Below, piece after piece: positions 30,330 through 39,758 of a stretch of DNA of 64,000 bases (its first letter is position 1; each line of letters opens with the position of its first letter). Location of the stretch: assembly GCF_947497915.1 (NCBI RefSeq), contig NZ_CANMIJ010000001.1:473501-537500 (forward strand), written 5' to 3'. A program made the translations under genes and the position numbers. The notes under the pieces were generated by a model. The model was not told the origin of the DNA and searched no databases. It saw nothing but the letters and a program-made list of their open reading frames with translations. The DNA is from an uncultured Erythrobacter sp. Its GTDB lineage: Bacteria > Pseudomonadota > Alphaproteobacteria > Sphingomonadales > Sphingomonadaceae.

Positions 30330-30737
30330 ATGGCAGATAAACAGCTCTTCCGCCGCTTGATCGGTGAAAAGTCCGGCGAAGGACAATTTGGCGAGGACAC
30401 CCCGCCGGAAAGCGCGCCGCTGGGCGGCAACCGCGAGGAAGCAGCGCAGCGCCTCCAAGTAGGGCTCTTCGGCATTGGTGCGATGGTGCTTTTGGTTGGG
30501 CTTGCAAGCGTGATCGGCAATCAGGCTGAGCTAACCGATGCATCCGCCGTGCCTGACGCCGCTCCAACGACAGAGCCGACCGACGCACCGCCTCAGCGGG
30601 ACCCCTTGGCCGACGCAGGCGTGGTGCCTGATATACCAGCGGAGCCAAGCCCAACGCCAAGTGGCGAGGAGCCAATCCTGCCAGAACAAGGTGCAAGAAA
30701 CCCGTCTGGGCCGCCAAGTGATACGCCAGCTCAATAG
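30330..30737 (+). CDS. single-pass membrane protein with Pro/Ala/Asp-rich tail
   Basis: 135 aa; TM segment 'LQVGLFGIGAMVLLVGLASVIG' followed by a low-complexity tail. Confidence 0.65.
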   Translation: MADKQLFRRLIGEKSGEGQFGEDTPPESAPLGGNREEAAQRLQVGLFGIGAMVLLVGLASVIGNQAELTDASAVPDAAPTTEPTDAPPQRDPLADAGVVPDIPAEPSPTPSGEEPILPEQGARNPSGPPSDTPAQ

Positions 30738-31494
30738 GCTGGGGTTACTGGCATTGAGCATTGCGGCTGCTGCTGCATGCTCGTCGCCGCAACCGGATAC
30801 CTCCATTGCGACCCAAAAATGCGATCTGGCCGAGCCGCCGCCCGCTCTGGCCTTTATGACAAGCCTGCCGATTTATTGGCCCACGGATTTCTTTTCGGTC
30901 GATGTCAAAGAGACAGCGATACCATGGCAGCGTGCGGTGCTAGAGCGTTGCAATACTCTGGTTCCGATCGATACTCTGTCCAAGGACGAGGCAGGGTTTG
31001 ATCCGCTTGCAGGGCATGATCGTCTCGCAATAATCCAGCCGCGCGGCCTCTCGCCACTAGACAATGTCGCGCTAGATGACTGGGTGCGCAGAGGGGGGCA
31101 ATTGCTTCTCGTGCTCGATCCGATGTTGACGGGGGACTATGACTTCCCGCTGGGCGATCCGGCGCGGCCAGTTGATACAGCTTTGATCCCTCCTGTTGTG
31201 GAGCGTTGGGGTTTGGAGGTCAGTTTCGATGATGGGCAAGTGCCTGAACCGCGATCCGAAGTCATCGGCGCTGCCAGCGTCCCCGTTCTGATGGCGGGTG
31301 TAATTTCGCGACTGGAATCGACTGACAAGAGATGTGGGATATTTGGGAACGGAGTGGTCGCGAGTTGTCAGATCGGCAAGGGGTGGGTCACCATAGTCGC
31401 TGACGCTGCAGTCTTTGAACATCGGGCCGAAGGCGGGGAAAACGAAACAAGCCCATTGCTCCATCTACTGTATTACAGCTTTCAACATTACTGA
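30718..31494 (+). CDS. lipoprotein, GldG/DUF4350-like fold suspected
   Basis: GTG at 30718 gives VIRQLNRLGLLALSIAAAAACSS (lipobox); body 'HDRLAIIQPRGLSPLDNVALDDWVRRGGQLLLVLDP'. The listed ORF from 30538 would run out of frame across the upstream gene. Confidence 0.65.
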   Translation: MIRQLNRLGLLALSIAAAAACSSPQPDTSIATQKCDLAEPPPALAFMTSLPIYWPTDFFSVDVKETAIPWQRAVLERCNTLVPIDTLSKDEAGFDPLAGHDRLAIIQPRGLSPLDNVALDDWVRRGGQLLLVLDPMLTGDYDFPLGDPARPVDTALIPPVVERWGLEVSFDDGQVPEPRSEVIGAASVPVLMAGVISRLESTDKRCGIFGNGVVASCQIGKGWVTIVADAAVFEHRAEGGENETSPLLHLLYYSFQHY

Positions 31495-31550
31495 TCGGGA
31501 AAATTACGGGAAATCGGGTTTGAGGTCCGGTTAGGGTTAAGGACTCGGAC

Positions 31551-31623
31551 GGAAAATCAGGGGATTCGTCCGGAATTCAGCGGTTTCTTTGGGGAATCTG
31601 CGGGATGATCGGGGTTTTCGGGC
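31551..31623 (+). repeat. phased GG/GGG-run repeats upstream of mraZ
   Basis: GG-run starts at 31551, 31560, 31572, 31582, 31591, 31602, 31611, 31620, spaced 9-12 bp and all on the + strand. Confidence 0.5.
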
Positions 31624-31851
31624 GCATTGATTGAAATGTTACAAGTCCAAAAAACTAAATAAAAACATATATTTCACACGTAATCCCTAGATTTCCCGCA
31701 AAAAGCCCTTTCCTCAGCCCTGCGTTAACGATAATACCGTCTTCCATCAAACATATCTGTTTGCTCTGCGCCACCTGTTTCGGTTGGCGCGCTGTTCCCG
31801 CTCGCGCGGTGACGGCGGCGGGGAAGTCATGTTTGAAATGAAGGCCAGTCA

Positions 31852-31884
31852 GGGGATCTTCGGCTGGTCAGGGATGTTAGGGGA
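31852..31884 (+). promoter_or_regulatory. candidate MraZ-box repeats (GGGA direct repeats, 10-bp spacing)
   Basis: GGGA at 31871-31874 and 31881-31884 exactly 10 bp apart, with further GGGGA at 31852-31856, ending 10 bp before the mraZ GTG. Confidence 0.5.
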
Positions 31885-31893
31885 ACGACGCAA

Positions 31894-32406
31894 GTGTCTG
31901 CGTTTGAAGGATATAATGGCCAAGCTTTTTCGCCTGCGGGCGATAAAGGCCGTTTTGTCCTGCCGCCTGCATTCAGGAAAGCGGTCAAGGAAAGTGGTGA
32001 GGGCAAAAAGACCCTCTGCCTTGCTGTGCATGACAAATTTGACTGCCTCATAGGCTTCGGCCTTTCCCGCATTTCCGAACTTCACGCCAAGCTCGACAAG
32101 GAAGAAGAGCGCGCGATCCAAATGAAGGATCTCGATTGGGAGCGCGATGTCCGCGCCCAGCAGCTTTTCGGGTTTGAGCAATTGCCGTTCGACGACAGTG
32201 GCCGCTTTGTCATGCCAGAGCATCTCCGCGATCTCGGCAATGTCGGCGATGGCCTATATTTTCACGGGGCGGGTGAGTTTTTCTTCGTCTGGAACCCCGA
32301 AGAGTTGGGCCGGATGGATCGTTCGTTCCGCGGCGCGCAGGTGACGTGCAAGAAATTGATGGCTGAATTCGCTGCCAAGGTGAATTCGAAAGGCGGCAAG
32401 AAATGA
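31894..32406 (+). CDS. mraZ: division/cell wall cluster transcriptional regulator MraZ
   Basis: 170 aa, GTG start; '[16 protein letters not shown]' and '[40 protein letters not shown]'; precedes rsmH. Confidence 0.95.
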   Translation: MSAFEGYNGQAFSPAGDKGRFVLPPAFRKAVKESGEGKKTLCLAVHDKFDCLIGFGLSRISELHAKLDKEEERAIQMKDLDWERDVRAQQLFGFEQLPFDDSGRFVMPEHLRDLGNVGDGLYFHGAGEFFFVWNPEELGRMDRSFRGAQVTCKKLMAEFAAKVNSKGGKK

Positions 32407-33341
32407 CCGAGCCTCATATCCCTGTCCTCCTCGACGAAGTGATCGCCGCGATTGATCCGCGCGCTGGTCTATCTGTGGTTGACGCGACTTTTGGTGCGGG
32501 CGGCTATACCGCTGCGCTGCTTTCCGGCGGCGCGCGTGTTTACGCATTTGACCGCGATCCCAACGCGATCCGTGACGGCGCTGCAATGGTTACAGATCAC
32601 GGCGGCCAGCTTTCGCTGCATCAGGAACGTTTTTCCGAAATGCGCGTCGAACTAGACCGGATCGGTGTCGAGCAAGTCGATGCTGTGGTGATGGATATCG
32701 GCGTATCATCGATGCAGCTTGATCAGGGTGAACGCGGCTTTGCGTTCTCCAATGATGGGCCGCTCGATATGCGGATGAGCCAGTCCGGCGAAACCGCGGC
32801 TGATTTCCTGAACACGGCAGACGAAGCGGCCATCGCTGATGTGCTCTACGAATATGGCGAAGAACGCCAATCTCGTCGGGTCGCCCGCGCGATTGTGGCA
32901 GCGCGTCCGCTTGAGACAACGGGCGAGCTTGCCCGCGTGGTCCGCCGCGCGTTGGGGCATAAGCCGCACGACAAGAAAGACCCTGCGACACGCACGTTTC
33001 AGGCCGTTCGTATTCACGTGAATGACGAGCTTGGCGAATTGCGCGCAGGTTTGGCAGCGGCCGAAGCCATACTGAAAGATGGCGGCGTTTTGGCTGTTGT
33101 CAGCTTTCACAGTCTCGAAGATCGCATCGTCAAACGCTTCCTGAAAGAAGCATCCGGCGCAGGCCGCGCGGTATCACGGCACTTGCCCGGCGAGATCCCC
33201 GGCCCTGATCCGGTGTTCGTAAAAGTATCCAAAGCGATCCGGCCATCCGAGGCCGAGATAGAGCGCAATCCGCGCTCCCGCTCATCAACATTGCGCCATG
33301 CAATCCGCACGGCGGCGCCAGCAAGGGAGGCTGCACTATGA
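32403..33341 (+). CDS. rsmH: 16S rRNA (cytosine1402-N4)-methyltransferase
   Basis: 312 aa; '[13 protein letters not shown]', '[14 protein letters not shown]', '[17 protein letters not shown]', '[16 protein letters not shown]'. Confidence 0.98.
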   Translation: MTEPHIPVLLDEVIAAIDPRAGLSVVDATFGAGGYTAALLSGGARVYAFDRDPNAIRDGAAMVTDHGGQLSLHQERFSEMRVELDRIGVEQVDAVVMDIGVSSMQLDQGERGFAFSNDGPLDMRMSQSGETAADFLNTADEAAIADVLYEYGEERQSRRVARAIVAARPLETTGELARVVRRALGHKPHDKKDPATRTFQAVRIHVNDELGELRAGLAAAEAILKDGGVLAVVSFHSLEDRIVKRFLKEASGAGRAVSRHLPGEIPGPDPVFVKVSKAIRPSEAEIERNPRSRSSTLRHAIRTAAPAREAAL

Positions 33342-33913
33342 TCGTAACAAACAATCAGATGCGCTCGCTTGGTTGGGCCATTTTGCTGGCTTTGTGCCTT
33401 GGCATGTTCGTGGTGCTCAGCCTGCGGGTGCACGCTGTTAGCAGTGAAGTGCAGCTGGCGGAGCGCAAAATTGTCGCTTTGAAGCGCGAAACGCTGCTTC
33501 TCGAAACAGAATTTCAGACCCGCGCGAACCAGCGTCAATTGGCCAACTGGAATTCTGTCGAGTTTGGCTTTGAGGCGCCGCGCGCTGATCAATATTTCGA
33601 CAATGAACGCCAGCTCGCAAGCCTTGGTCAGCCGCGCAGCCCCGATGCGCCTAGTCCGATCCGCGTTGCACGCGCCGACACAGGGAGCGCGAATGGCGCG
33701 CCGCCCGAAAAACGCGAAATGGTTTCTCCGTTGACCGGCGAAGCGATCACTTTGGCATCTGCAGCCGTAGAGGCGGATGGCGGCGCTGTATTTGCCGATG
33801 CATTTGGCGACTTTTTAATCGATGCCTCCCCGATCCGCGCGGCCAACGCGCAGACAGCGGCAGGCGAGGCCGCGTCCGGTCTGGCTCAGGAAATGGCCGG
33901 GGGCACGGAATGA
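33338..33913 (+). CDS. ftsL: FtsL-like cell division protein
   Basis: 191 aa; N-terminal TM plus short coiled coil '[42 protein letters not shown]', positioned between rsmH and ftsI. Confidence 0.75.
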   Translation: MIVTNNQMRSLGWAILLALCLGMFVVLSLRVHAVSSEVQLAERKIVALKRETLLLETEFQTRANQRQLANWNSVEFGFEAPRADQYFDNERQLASLGQPRSPDAPSPIRVARADTGSANGAPPEKREMVSPLTGEAITLASAAVEADGGAVFADAFGDFLIDASPIRAANAQTAAGEAASGLAQEMAGGTE

Positions 33914-35706
33914 ACGCGTTTAGCCCTCAGCTTGGGCTGGATTTAGGTGGCGGAGCCTTCCTAGAACCCGATCTGAAATCCGACCGCGAACGTGTCTCAA
34001 ACGGCCCAGCCCTTCCGGCGGGCCGTATCCAATTGGTGCATCTGCGTTTCCAATCGGTCCTGACTGCGCGGATGCGAGTGTTCCTGATTGCTGCAGTTTT
34101 CGCCGCAGTTGCTCTGGCGGCGATCATTCGGATTGTATGGCTTGGTTTTGCTGGACATGCGCCCAGCCAGTCGAGCCTGGCGGATCAATTGTTGCCGCCG
34201 CGCGGAGAGATCATCGATCGCAATGGCGCTCCGCTTGCGCGTGCCTTTCCGGCATACGCGCTTTGGTATGATCCAAAGGCGATGGGCGATGGCGGTCAGC
34301 CGCTGGTGCGGGAGCCGGCGCAAGTGGCAGCCGATCTGAAATCGATTTTCCCCGATATGGATGAGGCAAAGACGGCGCTTCAGCTTGCCTCTGGCCGCTC
34401 CGGTTATTTGCGCCGCCGCGTTTTGCCCGAAGACGCGAACCGCGTGTTCGAAATGGGCGAGATTGCGCTGCAATTCCCGCAAGAAACCGATCGTCACTAT
34501 CCGCAAGGGTCACTGGCGGCTCACATCCTTGGCTATACGGTCGAGCAGCAAGGCGGCAAATTGGGCATGGAGCAGGTGCTTGAAGAGCGCCTTGCTGATC
34601 CAGAACTGCGCGGCGAGCCAGTCGCGCTTTCCATTGACGTCCGTGTTCAGGGCGCGCTCGAGGATGAGCTTCGCAGCGGCATGCTGGCAACCAACGCTTT
34701 GGGCGCAGCAGGCGTGGTGCTGGATGTCGACACTGGCGAGATCATGGCGATGGCATCGCTGCCAGAATTCGACCCCAACATTGTTGGCGCGGATGGCGCG
34801 CCCAACGTGTTCAACCGCGCGACCAACGGAACTTACGAACTGGGTTCGACTTTCAAGCCGTTGACGGTTGCGGCCGCAATTGACGCGGGTGTTGTGCGCG
34901 ATCTCAGCAAGAACTGGAACGCGCGTCCCGTGGAAGTCGGCAAGCGGACGATCCGTGATCTAAAGCCCAAAGGTGACGTGCTCAACGTGCCTCAGGCGCT
35001 CGTCTATTCATCCAACACAGTCACTGCGCGGATCGCGGATGAGCTGGGCTCGAAACGGGTCCAGCAAATGCTGGTCGATCTCAACATGAACAACCGTCCG
35101 ATTACAGAGCTGCCAGCGCGCGGAAAACCGCAATGGCCGCGCGATCCGGATAACCGCCACACCAATATGGTGATCGGCTATGGTCACTCGCTCGCTGTAA
35201 CCCCGCTGCACCTCGCCAATGCTTATGCGGCGATGGTAAATGGCGGTATCTGGCGCCCTTCGACTCTGCACAAGCTGGCGCCGGAGGATGTGCCGCGCGG
35301 CAAACGTGTGTTCAAGGCATCGACTTCTGCGCGCATGCGGCAGATGCTGCGGATGATTTCGATCTACGGCACAGGCCGCAGCGCCGATGCGCCGGGATAC
35401 CGTGTCGGGGGCAAAACCGGTTCTGCGGAAAAACCGAATGCACGCGGCGGCTATAGCCAGCGTAAGATTATCTCTACCTTTGCAGCGGCATTCCCGATGG
35501 ACCGCCCGCGTTATGTCATTGTCACTATGATTGACGAGCCTCGCGGAACGCGGGCCAGCTCTTTTCAGCGGACAGCGGCGTTTAACGCAGCGCCTGTCGT
35601 TGGCCGCCTTGTGCCGCGTATCGGGCCGATGTTGGGCGTGCGGCCTGATGCCAATCGCGACGTTGATATTTCCGACCTTCGCTATCTGGTTGAGGGGCGC
35701 AAATGA
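33910..35706 (+). CDS. ftsI: peptidoglycan D,D-transpeptidase FtsI (PBP3)
   Basis: 598 aa; 'GSTFKPLTVAAAID', 'SSNT', 'KTGSAEKP'. Confidence 0.97.
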   Translation: MNAFSPQLGLDLGGGAFLEPDLKSDRERVSNGPALPAGRIQLVHLRFQSVLTARMRVFLIAAVFAAVALAAIIRIVWLGFAGHAPSQSSLADQLLPPRGEIIDRNGAPLARAFPAYALWYDPKAMGDGGQPLVREPAQVAADLKSIFPDMDEAKTALQLASGRSGYLRRRVLPEDANRVFEMGEIALQFPQETDRHYPQGSLAAHILGYTVEQQGGKLGMEQVLEERLADPELRGEPVALSIDVRVQGALEDELRSGMLATNALGAAGVVLDVDTGEIMAMASLPEFDPNIVGADGAPNVFNRATNGTYELGSTFKPLTVAAAIDAGVVRDLSKNWNARPVEVGKRTIRDLKPKGDVLNVPQALVYSSNTVTARIADELGSKRVQQMLVDLNMNNRPITELPARGKPQWPRDPDNRHTNMVIGYGHSLAVTPLHLANAYAAMVNGGIWRPSTLHKLAPEDVPRGKRVFKASTSARMRQMLRMISIYGTGRSADAPGYRVGGKTGSAEKPNARGGYSQRKIISTFAAAFPMDRPRYVIVTMIDEPRGTRASSFQRTAAFNAAPVVGRLVPRIGPMLGVRPDANRDVDISDLRYLVEGRK

Positions 35707-37187
35707 AGCTATCCTCCCTGATCGAACGCGCCGGAATTGCCGGTGTCGAAGCCGGTGACGCACGCGTGACCGGCTTTGCCATTGATCACCGCAAGATCGC
35801 GCCAGGCACGGTTTTCGGCGCGTTTCAGGGTGCACAGTTCAATGCCGAGGATTTCATTCCGGCTGCCATCGAAGCCGGCGCGGTCGCTATTGTCGCGCGC
35901 GCCGAAGTCAAAGTCGAAGGCGCGCTGCATATTGCGAGCGACGAACCGCGTCAGACCTTCGCCAATCTCGCCGCCCAATTCTTCACTCCAGTGCCGCAAA
36001 CCGTCATTGCGGTAACGGGCACGAACGGCAAGACTTCTACGGCTGAAATGACTCGCCAAATCTGGCGCATGTGCGGTGAGCGCGCAGCCAGCATTGGAAC
36101 TCTCGGCGTAACAACGCCCGATGGCAGCGTATCAACGGGCCTGACTACGCCGGACATCGTCACGTTCCTATCGAATATGAGTGGGTTGGCGCGCGAAGGC
36201 GTGACCCATGTCGCATACGAAGCATCCAGCCACGGCCTGTCCCAGTTTCGCAATGAAGGGCTGCGCGTGAGTGCTGGAGCGTTCACAAATTTCAGCCGCG
36301 ACCATCTCGATTATCACGGGACAATGGATGAATATTTCGCGGCAAAAATGCGCCTGTTTGACGAGGTTGTCGAAGACGGTGCGCCAGCAATTATCTGGAG
36401 CGGCGCAGACAATAGCGAGTGGACCCGCCGCGCTATTGAGCATGCTGACAAGCGAGGCTTGAAGGTGCTTACAGTTGGCGAGGAAGGCGAGTTCCTGCGT
36501 CTTGCCGCCCGCGAGGCAAGCCAGCTTGGCCAAACGCTGACGATTGAACATGACGGTGATACGCGCACCGTGAAACTGCCGCTGATTGGCGCTTATCAAA
36601 CCGCAAACGCATTGGTTTCCGCTGCGCTTGCTTTGGCAACCGGTGCTGACAAGTCTCAAGTTTTTGACGCGATTGGCCGATTGCAGCCGGTTCGCGGACG
36701 GCTGGAACGTGCCGTCATTACGGCCAGCGGGGCGCCTGTTTATGTCGATTATGCTCACACGCCGGACGCACTTGAAGCAGCGATTATCGCGCTTCGTCCT
36801 CATGTTGATGGAGCGAAAGGCGGCAAGCTGATCGCCGTCTTCGGCGCAGGTGGAGACCGGGACACAGGCAAGCGCGCACCAATGGGCGCAGCGGCTTCAA
36901 AACACGCTGATGCAGTGATCGTTACAGACGACAATCCGCGCGGCGAAGACGCAGCGAGCATCCGCGCAGACGTTCTGTCAGGCGCAGATGCCAATGCCCG
37001 CGAAGTGGGCGGTAGACGCGAAGCAATTGCAGCCGCCATCGCCGTGTGCGGGGCGCACGACATCATACTCATCGCAGGCAAGGGCCACGAAGAAGGCCAA
37101 ATAATCGGGTCGGGAGAGACTATGCGGGTATTGCCGTTTAACGACGTTCAGGTTGCGCGTGAATGCGCGGCGGAGATGGCAGCATGA
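35703..37187 (+). CDS. murE: UDP-N-acetylmuramoyl-L-alanyl-D-glutamate--2,6-diaminopimelate ligase
   Basis: 'VTGTNGKTSTAEM', 'DNPRGEDAASIRADVL' (DNPR motif of meso-DAP-adding MurE). Confidence 0.97.
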   Translation: MKLSSLIERAGIAGVEAGDARVTGFAIDHRKIAPGTVFGAFQGAQFNAEDFIPAAIEAGAVAIVARAEVKVEGALHIASDEPRQTFANLAAQFFTPVPQTVIAVTGTNGKTSTAEMTRQIWRMCGERAASIGTLGVTTPDGSVSTGLTTPDIVTFLSNMSGLAREGVTHVAYEASSHGLSQFRNEGLRVSAGAFTNFSRDHLDYHGTMDEYFAAKMRLFDEVVEDGAPAIIWSGADNSEWTRRAIEHADKRGLKVLTVGEEGEFLRLAAREASQLGQTLTIEHDGDTRTVKLPLIGAYQTANALVSAALALATGADKSQVFDAIGRLQPVRGRLERAVITASGAPVYVDYAHTPDALEAAIIALRPHVDGAKGGKLIAVFGAGGDRDTGKRAPMGAAASKHADAVIVTDDNPRGEDAASIRADVLSGADANAREVGGRREAIAAAIAVCGAHDIILIAGKGHEEGQIIGSGETMRVLPFNDVQVARECAAEMAA

Positions 37188-38656
37188 GCGCCGTCCACGC
37201 AATGCTTCGGGCATGGCCGGTCAATCCGCGCGACACATTGCCGCTCGCGCTGTGGGATTCCGTTGCCATTGCTGCTGCAACAGGCGGCACCTCAAGCCAT
37301 GCATTCCAGGCTTCCGGCGTGGAGATGGATTCCCGAGATGTGCGCCCCGGCGATTTGTTCGTCGCCCTCAAAGGTGAAGCGATGGATGGTCACAAGTTCA
37401 TTGCAGCCGCCTTTGCCAAAGGCGCGGTTGCAGCGATTGTCGATCGCCCGGTCGATTTCCCGCACGTGTTGGTGAAAGACACTACCAAAGCTCTGCTCGA
37501 TCTTGCGAATGCTGCGCGTAAACGGTGCGAAGGCGTCCGTATTGCTGTGACCGGATCTGTTGGCAAAACTGGCGTCAAAGAGGCCATTTTTAACAGTCTA
37601 GACCGCGCAAGCCGCGGCGCGGCGCATCGCAGCGTGCGCAGTTACAACAACCACGTTGGCGTTCCGCTAAGTCTTGCACGCCTGCCAGCACGCGCTGAAT
37701 ACGGCGTGTTCGAAATGGGCATGAACCACGCGGGCGAAATCGCACCGCTTGCCGATCATGTTCGCCCGAACGTCGCCGTCATCACCACAATCGCGCCCGC
37801 GCACATCGAAAACCTCGGTTCAATGGAAGCGATTGCCGATGAGAAAGCGCAGATCTTCACCGGTCTTGCAGAGGGCGGTACCGCAGTAATTCCTGCGGAT
37901 AGCGAATACACGCCGCGAATGGTCGAGCATGCCCATAAACTGGGCGTGAAAGTGATCACCTTTGGACGTAGCGCAGATGCCGATGTCCGTTTGCTTGATG
38001 CGATTCCCAGCGCGAATGGCGGATCGCTCGTCACAGCGGATTTGGGCGACAAACGCCTTTGCTATTCCGTCGCCGAGCCGGGAGAGCACTGGATCGCCAA
38101 TTCACTTGCCGTCATGGCGGCGATTCGCGCGGCTGGCGGGGATCTTGCCAGCGCAGGCCTCGCATTGGCTGAAATGGGCGGTCTGAAAGGGCGCGGCGCG
38201 CGTTTCAACATTGCAGTGCCGGGCGGCAAAGCTCTGCTCGTGGATGAAAGCTACAACGCTAACCCTGCTTCGATGCGCGCGACCTTGCGCGCGCTTGGCC
38301 AAACACCGGCTCACCGCCGCGTAACCGTGCTGGGCAGCATGATGGAACTGGGCGATTTTGGCCCTAAATTTCATCGCCAGTTGGCCGAGCCGATCATGGA
38401 TGCGAAAATCGACCACGTGATCCTAGTTGGTGAGGAAATGCGCGCGCTTGCATCGGCGCTATCAGGGCAGTTGGGGAAAGCCTCCTCTGCCCCGCTTGGC
38501 ATTGTTCCCAGCTTCGAGCATTGCGAAGGGGCTGCCGAAGCGATTTTGGCACTCGAAGAGTTTGGCCTTACCCACGGCGATGCTGTCCTCGTAAAGGGTT
38601 CCAATTCCGTAGGTCTCGGCAGACTGGTGACACACTTTACGAACGCTTCGGCTTGA
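37184..38656 (+). CDS. murF: UDP-N-acetylmuramoyl-tripeptide--D-alanyl-D-alanine ligase
   Basis: 'VTGSVGKTGVKEAIFNSL', 'ESYNANPASMRATL'; ATG at 37184 overlaps the murE stop. Confidence 0.97.
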   Translation: MSAVHAMLRAWPVNPRDTLPLALWDSVAIAAATGGTSSHAFQASGVEMDSRDVRPGDLFVALKGEAMDGHKFIAAAFAKGAVAAIVDRPVDFPHVLVKDTTKALLDLANAARKRCEGVRIAVTGSVGKTGVKEAIFNSLDRASRGAAHRSVRSYNNHVGVPLSLARLPARAEYGVFEMGMNHAGEIAPLADHVRPNVAVITTIAPAHIENLGSMEAIADEKAQIFTGLAEGGTAVIPADSEYTPRMVEHAHKLGVKVITFGRSADADVRLLDAIPSANGGSLVTADLGDKRLCYSVAEPGEHWIANSLAVMAAIRAAGGDLASAGLALAEMGGLKGRGARFNIAVPGGKALLVDESYNANPASMRATLRALGQTPAHRRVTVLGSMMELGDFGPKFHRQLAEPIMDAKIDHVILVGEEMRALASALSGQLGKASSAPLGIVPSFEHCEGAAEAILALEEFGLTHGDAVLVKGSNSVGLGRLVTHFTNASA

Positions 38657-38676
38657 TCGCCGGGCGAGGGGTCTGA

Positions 38677-39747
38677 ATGCTCTATCTACTCGCGGAATGG
38701 CTTAGCTTTGAAGGCGCGCTGAATCTGGTGCGCTATCAGACGTTCCGTTTCGGCGCGACGTTGATGACGGCGCTTGTCCTTGGCCTGATTATCGGCCCGC
38801 GTTTCATCAATATGCTGCGTGTGCGTCAGGGCAAAGGTCAGCCGATCCGCGAAGACGGCCCGCAAACGCACCTCGCCAAGGTTGGCACGCCGACTATGGG
38901 CGGGTTGATGATCCTTGTTTCGCTGGTGCTGTCGCTGTTGCTTTGGATGGATTTGAAGAACCCGCTGGTTTGGGCTTGTCTTGCGGTGACCATCGGTTTC
39001 GGCCTGATCGGCTTCCTCGATGACTACGATAAAGTGACCAAGAACAGCCATGCTGGGCTTTCAGGAAAGATCCGTCTGCTCGCGGAATTCGCCGTTGCCG
39101 GCGTCGCCTCTTATTTAATTGTCAGCCAGATCAACACCAATCTCTACATCCCGTTTTTCTCCGATGTCAGCATTCCTTTGGGGCCGTTTTACTATCTCTT
39201 TGCCGCCTTCGTGATTGTAGGTGCGGGCAATGCGGTGAACCTGACCGACGGGCTTGATGGCCTTGCGATCATGCCGGTGATTATCGCGGCGGGCACTTTT
39301 GCAATTATCGCCTATCTCGTCGGGCGCGTCGATTTCAGTGAATATCTCGGCATTCCGCATGTTGAGGGCGCCGGTGAGCTGGCGATATTCTCCGCTGCGA
39401 TCATGGGGGCGGGTCTCGCTTTCCTATGGTTCAATGCGCCGCCTGCTGCGGTGTTTATGGGCGACACCGGATCGCTGGCTCTTGGCGGAGCTCTCGGCGC
39501 AATTGCTGTGGCAAGCCACCACGAGGTTGTGCTTGCAATCGTCGGCGGCCTGTTCGTGCTTGAAGCGGTATCTGTCATCATTCAGGTCTTTTGGTTCAAA
39601 CGGACGGGCAAGCGGGTGTTCCGCATGGCCCCGATCCATCACCATTTCGAACAGCTCGGTTGGAGCGAGAGCAAAGTTGTGATCCGTTTCTGGATCATCT
39701 CGATCATCCTCGCCCTTATCGGTCTTGCCACATTGAAGTTGAGGTAA
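38677..39747 (+). CDS. mraY: phospho-N-acetylmuramoyl-pentapeptide-transferase
   Basis: '[11 protein letters not shown]', 'DDYDKVTKN', '[10 protein letters not shown]', 'PIHHHFE'. Confidence 0.98.
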   Translation: MLYLLAEWLSFEGALNLVRYQTFRFGATLMTALVLGLIIGPRFINMLRVRQGKGQPIREDGPQTHLAKVGTPTMGGLMILVSLVLSLLLWMDLKNPLVWACLAVTIGFGLIGFLDDYDKVTKNSHAGLSGKIRLLAEFAVAGVASYLIVSQINTNLYIPFFSDVSIPLGPFYYLFAAFVIVGAGNAVNLTDGLDGLAIMPVIIAAGTFAIIAYLVGRVDFSEYLGIPHVEGAGELAIFSAAIMGAGLAFLWFNAPPAAVFMGDTGSLALGGALGAIAVASHHEVVLAIVGGLFVLEAVSVIIQVFWFKRTGKRVFRMAPIHHHFEQLGWSESKVVIRFWIISIILALIGLATLKLR

Positions 39748-39758
39748 CGGACAGGCGC

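Noticed and set aside
31495-31893. Intergenic region before mraZ considered as an RNase P RNA or other structured ncRNA gene
   Set aside because: The conserved RNase P core (GAGGAAAGTCCGGGC-like) is not visible and no other known RNA motif is recognised.
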